Below are positions 53,711-62,494 of a stretch of DNA of 64,000 bases, piece after piece. Under the pieces are notes generated by a model. It saw only the letters and a program-made list of their open reading frames with translations, was not told the origin of the DNA and did not search any database. The translations under genes were made by a program, and so were the position numbers. The first letter of the stretch is position 1. Each line of letters opens with the position of its first letter. The DNA is from Amycolatopsis sp. EV170708-02-1. GTDB lineage: Bacteria; Actinomycetota; Actinomycetes; Mycobacteriales; Pseudonocardiaceae. The DNA lies in contig NZ_CP092497.1 in the NCBI RefSeq assembly GCF_022479115.1, positions 1,302,001 through 1,366,000 of the forward strand, in the 5' to 3' direction.

Positions 53711-54940
53711 ATGGGAAAGGCACTCGACGGCGTCCGCGTCCTCGACATGACGCATGTCCAATCAGGACCTTCGTCCACGCAGATTCTGGCCTGGCTCGGC
53801 GCGGACGTGATCAAACTGGAGACCCCCGGCCGCGGTGACATCACCCGCGGCCAGCTCCGGGACCTGCCAGGCGTGGACAGCCTTTACTTCACGATGCTCA
53901 ACGCCAACAAACGCAGCATCACCCTGAACATGAAGAGCGAGCAGGGAAAGCAGGTCTTCGACCAGCTCGTGTCCAGTGTGGACGTCCTGGTGGAGAACTT
54001 CGGGCCCGGCGTGGTCGACCGGTTCGGCTACCCGTGGGAGCGGCTGGCGGAGCTGAACCCGCGGCTGATCTACGCCTCGATCAAGGGCTTCGGGCCCGGC
54101 CGGTACGCGGACTTCAAGGCCTACGAGGTCATCGCTCAGGCGATGGGCGGGGCGATGAGCACCACCGGCTTCGAGGACGGCCCGCCCACCGCGACCGGTG
54201 CGCAGATCGGGGACTCGGGGACCGGCATCCACCTCGTCGCCGCGATCCTGGCCGCGCTCTACCAGCGGACGAACACCGGCCGCGGGCAGCGGGTCCAGGT
54301 CGCGATGCAGGACGCGGTGCTGAACCTCTGCCGGGTCAAGCTTCGCGACCAGCAACGGCTCGCGCACGGCCCGCTCAACGAGTACCCGAACGACGTCTTC
54401 GGCGACGAGGTCCCGCGTTCGGGCAACGCGTCCGGCGGCGGCCAGCCGGGCTGGGCGGTGAAATGCGCGCCGGGCGGGCCGAACGACTACATCTACGTGA
54501 TCATCCAGCCGGTCGGCTGGCAGCCCATCACCCGGCTGATCGGTAAACCCGAACTGGCCGAGGACCCGGACTGGGCCACCCCGGAAGCCCGGCTGTCCAA
54601 ATTGGACAAGGCCTTCGGGATGATCGAGGAGTGGACCGAGAAGCACACCAAATGGGAGGTGATGGAGGCGCTCAACGCCCACAACATCCCCTGCGGCCCG
54701 ATCCTGTCCACCAAGGAACTCGCCGAGGATGCCACGTTGGCCGAGCTCGGCTCGGTCGTCGAGGTCGACCACCCCGAACGCGGGGCCTTCAAGACCGTGG
54801 GCTGCCCGCTGAAGCTGTCGGATTCGCCGGTCGAGGTCGAACGCTCGCCGCTGCTCGGCGAACACAACGCCGAGGTCTTCGGCGAGCTCGGCTACGGCGC
54901 GGACGACCTGGACCGGCTGCGCGCGGCCGGCGTGATCTGA
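53711..54940 (+). CDS. frc: Formyl-CoA:oxalate CoA-transferase
   Basis: 409 residues, class III CoA-transferase. Catalytic Asp168 lies in [10 protein letters not shown], and the glycine-rich active-site loop SGGGQPG is present. Near-identical stretches to the well-studied enzyme occur throughout ([54 protein letters not shown]). It exchanges CoA from formyl-CoA to oxalate, releasing formate. 16 bp after the ThDP enzyme gene and directly before the acyl-CoA ligase. Confidence 0.94.
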   Translation: MGKALDGVRVLDMTHVQSGPSSTQILAWLGADVIKLETPGRGDITRGQLRDLPGVDSLYFTMLNANKRSITLNMKSEQGKQVFDQLVSSVDVLVENFGPGVVDRFGYPWERLAELNPRLIYASIKGFGPGRYADFKAYEVIAQAMGGAMSTTGFEDGPPTATGAQIGDSGTGIHLVAAILAALYQRTNTGRGQRVQVAMQDAVLNLCRVKLRDQQRLAHGPLNEYPNDVFGDEVPRSGNASGGGQPGWAVKCAPGGPNDYIYVIIQPVGWQPITRLIGKPELAEDPDWATPEARLSKLDKAFGMIEEWTEKHTKWEVMEALNAHNIPCGPILSTKELAEDATLAELGSVVEVDHPERGAFKTVGCPLKLSDSPVEVERSPLLGEHNAEVFGELGYGADDLDRLRAAGVI

Positions 54941-54952
54941 GTGGAGAAACTC

Positions 54953-57081
54953 GTGGCAGACAAAGAGATCGTCGAGAAGATCCTCGAAAAGGTCGCCGCC
55001 GAGGGGCGGACGTCGCTCACCGCGCCGGAAGGCCGTCAGGTATGCGAGGCGTACGGCATCCCGACCCCGGCGGAACGGCTGGCGACCACCGAGGAGGAGG
55101 CCGTCGCGCAGGCGGAGGAGATCGGGCTCCCCGTGGTGCTGAAGATCGTCTCGCCGGACATCCTGCACAAGACTGAGGCCGGTGGGGTGCTGGTCGGCCT
55201 CTCGACCGCCGAGGCGGTGGCGGACGGCTTCCGGACCATCGTCGCCAACGCCGAGGCGTACGACGCCGAAGCCGAGATCACCGGCGTACAGGTGCAGCGG
55301 ATGCTCAGCAGCGGGCAGGAGGTGATCATCGGCGCCACCACCGACGCCACGTTCGGCAAGATCGTCGCCTTCGGCCTCGGCGGGGTGCTGGTCGAGGTGC
55401 TCAAGGACGTCACGTTCCGCCTCGCCCCGCTCGACCGCGACGAGGCGTTCTCGATGATCGACGGCATCGCCGCCGCCGAGATCCTGCGCGGCGTCCGAGG
55501 TGCGGAACCGGTGAGCCGGGACGCGCTGGCCGACGTGCTCACCCGCGTCGGCACCCTGGTCACCGACTTCCCGCAGCTGGCCGAGGTCGACCTCAACCCG
55601 GTGCTGGCCACCCCGGCGGCGCCACCGCGGTGGACGTCCGGATCCTGGTGGATCCCGAAGCGGCGCGGGAGCCGGTGCGGTTCACCCAGGAGGAGATCCT
55701 GGCGTCGATGACCCGGATCATGAAGCCGGCGTCGATCGCCGTCATCGGCGCGTCGGCCGAGGCGGGCAAGATCGGCAACTCGGTGATGAAGAACCTCGTC
55801 AACGGCGGGTTCGCGGGGGAGATCCATCCCATCAACCCCAAGGCGGCCGAGATCCTCGACCGCAAGGCCTATCCGAGCATTTCCGACGTTCCGGGCGACG
55901 TCGACGTCGCGGTGTTCGCCATCCCCGCGAAGTTCGTCCCCGCCGCGCTGGAGGAGGCGGGCCGCAAAGGGGTGGCCGGGGCGATCCTGATCCCGTCCGG
56001 CTTCGGCGAGACCGGGAACATCGAACTCCAGGACCAGGTCGTCGCGATCGCGCGGGAACACGGCGTCCGGATCCTCGGCCCCAACATCTACGGCTACTAC
56101 TACACGCCGGAGAATCTTTCGGCGACGTTCTGCACGCCGTACGACGTCAAGGGCGGTGTCGCGCTCTCCTCGCAGAGCGGCGGTATCGGGATGGCGATCC
56201 TCGGTTTCAGCCGATCGGCGAAAATGGGTGTCTCGTCGATCGTCGGGGTCGGCAACAAGGCCGATATCGACGAGGACGATCTGCTCACCTTCTTCGAAAA
56301 CGATGAAAACACCGACCTGATCGCCATGCATCTCGAAGATCTGAAAGACGGGCGATCGTTCGCGGAAACGGCGAAACGGGTTTCGGTGCGGAAACCGGTC
56401 GTCGTCCTCAAAGCGGGCCGCACTTCCCAGGGCGCGAAAGCGGCGAGCTCGCACACCGGCGCGCTGGCGGGTGACGACAAGGTCTACGACGACATCCTGC
56501 GGCAGAGCGGGGTCATCCGGGCACCCGGCCTCAACGATCTTCTCGAATACGCGCGCGGTATCCCCTTGCTGCCGACGCCGAAGGGTGAGAACGTCGTGAT
56601 CATCACCGGCGCGGGCGGGTCGGGTGTGCTGCTTTCCGACGCCTGTGTGGACAACGGGCTGAATCTGATGGAGATCCCGCCCGATCTCGACGCGTCCTTC
56701 CGCGAATTCATCCCGCCGTTCGGCGCCGCGGGCAACCCCGTCGACATCACCGGCGGCGAGCCACCTACCACCTACCGGAACACCATCGCGCTCGGTTTGG
56801 CGGACGAGCGAATCCATGCCTTGATCCTCGGCTATTGGCATACTATCGTCACCCCGCCGATGATCTTCGCGGAACTGGTTTCGGAAGTCGTTTCCGAATA
56901 TCGGGCGAAGGGGATCCACAAGCCCGTCGTCGCCTCGCTGGCAGGCGATGTCGAGGTCGAACAGGCCAGCAGTTTTCTGTACGAGCACGGTGTCGTCGCC
57001 TATCCCTACACGACGGAGAAACCGGTGGCCGTGCTCGGTGCGAAGTATCGCTGGGCACGTTCCGCGGGACTGCTCGGCTGA
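54953..57081 (+). CDS. ADP-forming acyl-CoA ligase, beta-alpha fusion (apparent single-base frameshift)
   Basis: The first part (to about residue 225) is an ATP-grasp beta-type domain (LPVVLKIVSPDILHKTEAGGV); the second has CoA-binding (IAVIGASAEAGKIGNSVMKNL) and ligase domains with the catalytic SSHTGALAG His. Frames change near 55615-55616, where GG needs one more G. With it, ATP-grasp runs into ATAVDVRILVDP without a gap and the protein has about 709 residues. Otherwise it is two overlapping genes (ends 55711; second from 55629). GTG at 54953 has GGAG 6 nt upstream. Probably activates a carboxylate such as acetate or oxalate. Confidence 0.8.
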
Positions 57082-57114
57082 TTCCGGCCCCAAACCGACC
57101 CAAGGAGAATGACA

Positions 57115-58497
57115 ATGACGTCATCGACCGCGGCTCAACCACCCGGAGCGTACAAGGAAGTAATCGATTCGAACGGCCGGATCTATCGCGTCGGCGAAAC
57201 CGATCGCGACATCATGGGCCGTCCACGATGGACGATGGTGATCCTGCCCTGGGTCGCCATGATGGCCATCAGTTCGTCGGAATACGCGTTCACGTCGGCG
57301 GAGGAGACGCTGTCGGCCGCACACGGCTGGCACGGCGCCACCATCTTCTGGCTGCTCGGGGTCTGGGTGTTCTTCCAGGCGATCGTCGCCTTCCCGGCGG
57401 GGAAGATGCGGGAGAACGGGACCTTGCCCGCCAAAGCGGCGATGCTGCTGGGTGCGGTGGGCACCCTGCTGGCGTACCTTTCGCTCGCGTACGCGCCCAG
57501 CGAGATCTGGGCGTACCTGGGCTTCGGGTTCTTCGGCGGCGGAGGGGCAGGGCTGGTGTACGCGACCTGCGTCAACATGGTGGGGAAGTGGTACCCGGAG
57601 CGCAGGGGTGGGAAGACCGGCTTCGTCAACGGCGGTTTCGCCTACGGTTCGGTGCCTTTCATCTTCCTCTTCACCTCTTATATGGACCTTTCCAACTTCT
57701 CGGGCGTCCTGCTCGTGGTCGGCATCTTCCTGGCGGCGGTGGTCGGGGTGAGCGGTTTCTACTTCCAGGACCCGCCGAAGAACTGGTGGCCGGCGCACGT
57801 CGACCCGTTGAAGGTGTCCGACGATCCCCGGGTCCGCCGTTCCCTGCAGAAGAATCCGCCGGCGGTGAAGCAGTACACGCCGAAGGAGGCGCTCAGGACC
57901 GGCATGCTGCCGCTGATGTGGTTCTGCCTGTTGTGCACGGCCGGGGTGAACATCTTCGGTATCGCGATGCAGGTCCCGTTCGGCAACGAGATGGGTTTCG
58001 CGGGCGGGATCGTCGCGCTCGCGATGAGCCTGAAGGCGATCATCAACGGCACCGGCCGCGGGGTGATCGGCTGGATCTCCGACCGCTACGGGCGGCGCCA
58101 GACCCTGTTCATGGTCTGCGTGGTGCTCGGCCTCGCGCAGGTGGCGGTGTACCTGTCCGGCTCGATCGGCAGCATGCCGCTGTTCCTGCTGGCCTCGATG
58201 ATCTCCGGTTTCGGCGGCGGCGCGATCTTCCCGCTGTTCGCGGCGATGACGGCGGACTTCTACGGCGAGAACAACAACGCCAGCAACTACGGCCTGGTCT
58301 ACAGCTCGAAGCTGATCTCGGGCCTGGTCGGCTCCGGTGTCGGCGCGATGGTCGTGGTGGCGTGGGGTTACGGCGGCGCGTTCTTCCTCGCGGGCGGGAC
58401 GAGCCTGCTGGCGGCCGCGCTCAGCCTGCTGCTCCGGCAGCCTGGGCGCTCGCGTTCGCGGACGCCGAAGCGTGAGCAGGAGCTGAACCCGGCCTAA
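57115..58497 (+). CDS. MFS transporter of the OFA type, second copy
   Basis: 460 residues with twelve helices. The N-terminal NGRIYRVGETDRDIMGRPRWTM parallels the transporter at 46961; VYATCVNMVGKWYPERRG is the family motif. The ATG at 57115 has AAGGAG 7 nt upstream; the first ATG at 57109 is too close. Last gene of the oxc-frc-ligase operon. Likely carries oxalate in exchange for formate; direction and substrate are inferred. Confidence 0.88.
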   Translation: MTSSTAAQPPGAYKEVIDSNGRIYRVGETDRDIMGRPRWTMVILPWVAMMAISSSEYAFTSAEETLSAAHGWHGATIFWLLGVWVFFQAIVAFPAGKMRENGTLPAKAAMLLGAVGTLLAYLSLAYAPSEIWAYLGFGFFGGGGAGLVYATCVNMVGKWYPERRGGKTGFVNGGFAYGSVPFIFLFTSYMDLSNFSGVLLVVGIFLAAVVGVSGFYFQDPPKNWWPAHVDPLKVSDDPRVRRSLQKNPPAVKQYTPKEALRTGMLPLMWFCLLCTAGVNIFGIAMQVPFGNEMGFAGGIVALAMSLKAIINGTGRGVIGWISDRYGRRQTLFMVCVVLGLAQVAVYLSGSIGSMPLFLLASMISGFGGGAIFPLFAAMTADFYGENNNASNYGLVYSSKLISGLVGSGVGAMVVVAWGYGGAFFLAGGTSLLAAALSLLLRQPGRSRSRTPKREQELNPA

Positions 58498-58556
58498 TGC
58501 CGCGTGCCGTCCGTCTGGACACGCGTGTCGTCCGTCCGATCACGCGAGATCGCCGT

Positions 58557-59285
58557 TCAGTCGTCCTTCGGGCGTTCGTGGAAGGCCTGCCTGGTGCGCT
58601 CGGTGTGCTGGTTCATGATCCGTTCGGCGGCGACGGGGTCACCGGTGGCGATGGCCTTGATCAGGTCCTCGTGCTCCTGCCAGGCGTCGTGGCTGCGCGG
58701 ACGGGCGATCGGGGTGTAGTACCAGCGGACCCGGCGGTCGACCATGCCGATCATCTCGGCGAGGACGGCGTTGCCGGACAGCTCGGTGATGAACGCGTGG
58801 AGTGCGGCGTTGGCCGCGACGAGGCCTTCGGTGTCGTCGGCGGCCAACGCCTCCAGCCCGGTCTTCTGCAGTTCCCACAGGCGTTCGACGTCTTCGCCGC
58901 CGGCCCTGTCGGCGGCGAGACGGGCGGAGTGCGCCTCCAGCACGGTGCGCACGCTGAGCAGTTGATCGGCTTCTTCGTCGGTGGGCATGTGCACGAAGGC
59001 GCCCTGCGCGGGGCGGAGGTCGACCCAGCCCTCGCTCTGCAGGCGCTGCAACGCTTCGCGGACCGGCTGGCGGCTGACGCCCAGGTACTCGGCGAGGTCC
59101 GCCTCGACCAGGTGCTGGCCGGGTTCGAGGGTCCGGTTGATGATCAGCTCCGCGAGCGCTTCGTAGACGACCTGGCGCAGGGGAGCGGGCCGCTCGACGC
59201 GTTTGGCCGTCGCCGGGTTGAGCGTGCCCTTGGCGCGGCGGCCGGTGGGGCCGCGGTCGGGCAGGGGTGAAACGGGCTGGCTCAC
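58557..59285 (-). CDS. GntR-family (FadR/FCD-type) transcriptional regulator
   Basis: 242 residues from a GTG with GGAGG upstream. The winged helix (about 25-95) shows VEADLAEYLGVSRQPVREALQRLQSEGWV. The C-terminal FCD domain keeps the metal-binding pattern (VRTVLEAHSARLAA, NAALHAFITELSGN, QEHEDLIKAI, MNQHTERTRQ). FCD regulators bind small acids. It is divergent from the panE-fdh operon. A variant of the shared operator lies in its own promoter. Best candidate for the regulator of the locus. Confidence 0.9.
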   Translation of the reverse strand: MSQPVSPLPDRGPTGRRAKGTLNPATAKRVERPAPLRQVVYEALAELIINRTLEPGQHLVEADLAEYLGVSRQPVREALQRLQSEGWVDLRPAQGAFVHMPTDEEADQLLSVRTVLEAHSARLAADRAGGEDVERLWELQKTGLEALAADDTEGLVAANAALHAFITELSGNAVLAEMIGMVDRRVRWYYTPIARPRSHDAWQEHEDLIKAIATGDPVAAERIMNQHTERTRQAFHERPKDD

Positions 59286-59322
59286 AGGACCTCCGGATGA
59301 CTCGTCCGGTTCAGGATACAGG

Positions 59323-59337
59323 TTTTGGTATGCAAAA
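59323..59337. promoter_or_regulatory. Candidate GntR operator variant in the gntR promoter
   Basis: TTTTGGTATGCAAAA at 59323-59337, a 5-bp palindrome arm each side of GTATG, with GGTATGCAAAATC resembling the GTATGCAATCT half of the other sites. CAGGATAC also precedes it, as before site 3. Suggests autoregulation. Confidence 0.45.
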
Positions 59338-59359
59338 TCCCGACATTCGCCCCTCTGCT

Positions 59360-59487
59360 CCGCATTTCGTCCTCTGAGTGCGGCCCGGTGCAGTGCTTGG
59401 AGGCGTAACTCGCGTGATCGGAGGCCGAACTCGCGTGCTTGGAGGCGTAACTCGCCGGACCTGGCGCATTGAGAGGACGAAATGCGG
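59360..59487. repeat. Inverted repeat enclosing three 21-bp tandem units
   Basis: A 16-bp inverted repeat (59360-59375 with 59472-59487) flanks tandem units at 59394-59414, 59415-59435 and 59436-59456. The unit core is GGAGGCGTAACTCGCG; unit 2 is diverged in five places. It lies between the divergent gntR and panE promoters. It resembles a small non-coding mobile or regulatory repeat; no gene is present. Confidence 0.75.
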
Positions 59488-59516
59488 GAGGGGTTGGCGC
59501 GACGACCATCTACAGG

Positions 59517-59533
59517 ATACTGTATGCAATCTG
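59517..59533. promoter_or_regulatory. Candidate GntR operator, site 3 (panE-fdh operon)
   Basis: ATACTGTATGCAATCTG at 59517-59533, identical to site 1 except for one base. It lies 27 bp before the panE start. Confidence 0.6.
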
Positions 59534-59559
59534 GTCTTCGGCTGAGCGGGAGGCACGTC

Positions 59560-60551
59560 ATGAAGGTCGCTGTTCTGGGTGCGGGCGCGATCGGCGCGTA
59601 CGCCGGCGCCGCGCTCCACCGAGGCGGGGCGGAGGTCCACCTCATCGCGAGACGGGCGCACGGCGAAGCGATGCGCGCGCACGGCGTGCGGGTGCTCAGC
59701 CCGCGCGGGAACTTCACCGTCCGCCCCCATGTCACCGACGATCCGGCGCAGGTCGGACCGGTCGACTTCGTCTTCCTCGGCCTGAAGGCGAATTCGTACG
59801 CCTCCTGCGGTCCGCTGATCGCGCCGCTGCTGGGCGAGGACACCGCGATCGTGGCCGCGCAGAACGGGATCCCGTGGTGGTACTTCCACGGCCTGACCGG
59901 GCATCCGCTGGAGAACCGCCGGATCGAGACGGTCGACCCCGGGGCGCGGTGAGCGAGGTCCTCGAACTGCGCCGCGCGATCGGCTGCGTCGTCTACTGCT
60001 CGACGGTGATCGAGGAGCCGGGCGTGATCCGGCATCTCGAAGGAACCCGGTTCGCTTTGGGGGAGCCGAAAGGCGGCGTCACGTCCCGGTGCGCGGCGCT
60101 CGCCGACGCGATGATCGCGGGCGGGCTGAAGGCCCCGGTCGAACTCGACCTGCGCGACGAGATCTGGGTCAAGCTCATGGGCAATGTCGCCTTCAACCCC
60201 CTCAGCGCGCTGACCAGGGCGACCATGGTCCAGATATGCGAGCATCCGGACACTCGCGAGCTCGTCGCCGCGATGATGAACGAGACCCTCGCGATCGCCC
60301 GTGCCGCGGGCAGCGATCCCCAGGTGTCGGTCGAGAAACGCATCAACGGCGCCTGGCGCGTCGGCCACCACAAGACGTCGATGCTGCAAGACCTCGAGGC
60401 GGGCAAGCCGTTGGAGGTCGACGCGATCATCGGCGCCGTCGTCGAGCTCGCGGAGCTGACCGGCGTACCCGCCCCCGCGTTGCGCCACGTCCACGCCGCG
60501 ATCGGCCTGCTCGGCCAGACCGCGAACGCCGTTCCCGTCGGAGCGCACTGA
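59560..60551 (+). CDS. Ketopantoate reductase-family protein (apparent single-base frameshift)
   Basis: NADP-binding GAGAIGAYAG at the N-terminus, then a middle region and the C-terminal helical domain (KLMGNVAFNPLSALTRAT, EKRINGAWRVGHHKTSMLQDLEAGKP, VELAELTGV). Frames change at 59941-59944, where GGGG needs a fifth G; the repaired protein has 330 residues. Without repair it stops at 59952. The reaction may be ketopantoate reduction (CoA precursor) or reduction of another 2-oxo acid. First gene of the formate dehydrogenase operon. GGGAGG before the ATG. Confidence 0.83.
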
Positions 60552-60565
60552 ATCGGAGGAACCCG

Positions 60566-62484
60566 ATGAAGCGCAAGAACACCGAGCCGTACGTCCGGCT
60601 CACCCAGCCCCTGGTCCGCGATTCGGGCGTGCTGCGCCCGGCGAGCTGGGAGGAGGCGCTGGAGCGCGCCGCCGCCGGGTTCCGGCGCACGCTCGACACC
60701 AAAGGGCCCGAAGCCTTCGGCATGTTCTCCTGTGCCAGGGCGACCAACGAGATGAACTACGTCGCACAGAAGTTCACGCGGTCGGTGATCGGCACCAACA
60801 ACGTCGACTCGTGCAATCGCACCTGTCACGCGCCGAGCGTCGCCGGGCTGGCGCGAGTGTTCGACAGCGGCGGCGGGACGTCGTCGTATCAGGAGATCGA
60901 GGACGCCGACGTCATCGTCGTCTGGGGCGGCAACCCCCGCGAAGCCCACCCGATCTTCTTCCAGCACGTGCTCAAGGCCGTCCACCGCGGCGCGAAACTG
61001 TTCGTGATCGACCCGCGCCGGACCAGCACCGCGAGCTGGGCGCACCGGCAACTCCAGCTGCACGTCGGCACCGACATCCCGCTGGCGCACGCGATCGCGC
61101 GCGAGATCATCCATTCCGGACTGGCCAACACCGCCTTCATCGAACGGGCCACCGAAGGGTTCGCCGAGTTCGCGGCCTCCGTCGAGCCATGGACGCTGGA
61201 AGCCGCCGAGGAGACGACCGGCGTCCCGGCCGAGCTGATCCGCGAACTCGCGCACACCTACGCCCGCGCCGACCGCGGCCAGCTGTCGTGGACGCTCGGG
61301 ATCACCGAGCACCACAACGGCACCGACAACGTCCTGTCCCTGATCAATCTCGCGCTGCTGGCCGGACACGTCGGCCGGTACGGCGCGGGGCTGAATCCGT
61401 TGCGCGGGCAGAACAACGTCCAGGGCGGCGGGGACATGGGCGCCATCCCGGACCGGATGCCGGGGTTCCAGAACATCCTCGACGCGGACGTCCGGGCGAA
61501 GTTCGACGCGGCCTGGGGTTCGAACATACCGCCACACAAGGGACTCAACCTCACGCAGATGCTCGACGCGATGGAACGCGGCGACCTGACCTGCGTCTAC
61601 ATCATCGGCGAGAACCCGGTCCAGTCCGAAGCGGACTGTGAGCACACGATCAAACGTCTGTCCAATGTGGAACACCTGGTGGTGCAGGACATCTTCCTCA
61701 CCAAGACCGCACAGCTGGCGGACGTCGTGCTGCCCGCTTCGGCCGCGTGGTGCGAATCGGACGGCACCTTCACCAACAGCGAACGCCGCGTCCAGCGGGT
61801 CCGCAAGGCGCTCGAACCCCCGGAGGGCGCGCGAGACGACATCCAGCTGCTGTGCGAGCTCGCCCGGCGCCTCGGCCACGACTGGGATTACCAGGGCGGC
61901 GAGGAGGTCTGGAACGAACTCCGGACGTTGTCGCCGATGCACGCCGGGATGAGCTACGCGCGCTTGGAGGAGCTCGGCGGCATCCAGTGGCCCTGCTATC
62001 GCGAGGACGAGCTCGAACCGACGTTCCTGCACGGCAGGCTCTGGGAAGAGGATCCGGCGAAACGCGGCAGGCCGGCGCCGTTCACCGTGATCGCCCACAG
62101 CCCGCCGGTGGACCTGCTGACCGAGGACTTCCCGATCCGGCTGACCACCGGACGGCGGCTGGACTCCTACAACACCGGCGTCCAGTCCGGCGGTTTTCCC
62201 TCGCCGCTGCGCCGAGGGAGACCCTCGACCTGTGTCCGGCGGACGCGATGCGGCTCGGGGTCGCCGAGGACGAGGTCGTGCGGATCTCGTCCCGCCGCGG
62301 CGAGATCGAGGCACCGGTCCGGATCGACGAGGGGCTGCGTCCCGGTCTGGCGTTCATGACCTTCCATTTCCCGGACGAGATCGACGTCAACGTCATCACC
62401 ATCGAGGCGACCTGTCCGGTCGCGGGAACGGCCGAGTACAAGGCCGCCGCGATCCGGGTCGAAAAGCTGCCCGTCACCGTGTGA
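60566..62484 (+). CDS. Formate dehydrogenase catalytic subunit, molybdopterin oxidoreductase (apparent single-base frameshift)
   Basis: Molybdopterin domain from the start; Mo ligand Cys87 followed by His88 (NNVDSCNRTCHAPSVAGL) sits where the E. coli enzyme has selenocysteine. LRGQNNVQGGGDMGAIPD holds the substrate Arg. The N-terminal [4Fe-4S] domain of related enzymes (about 50 residues) is absent; the frame starts at PLVRDSGVLRPASWEEAL. One G is missing at 62216-62218 (GGG); repair gives 639 residues and the C-terminal cofactor domain. Unrepaired, it stops at 62359. Oxidises formate to CO2; the NuoEF-type subunit follows. Confidence 0.87.
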
Positions 62485-62494
62485 GGAGTCCGGA

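Noticed and set aside
55600..55720. Programmed ribosomal frameshift in the acyl-CoA ligase gene
   Set aside because: No slippery heptamer or downstream pseudoknot was seen, and four other genes show the same kind of single-base loss, which fits sequencing error better.
55629..57081. Separate alpha-subunit gene starting at GTG 55629
   Set aside because: No ribosome site is visible and the sequence just before it continues the beta-domain in the repaired frame; a fused gene is simpler. It remains possible if the deletion is real.
59394..59456. Tandem 21-bp repeats as a CRISPR array
   Set aside because: Units are contiguous without spacers, only three are present, and no cas gene is nearby.
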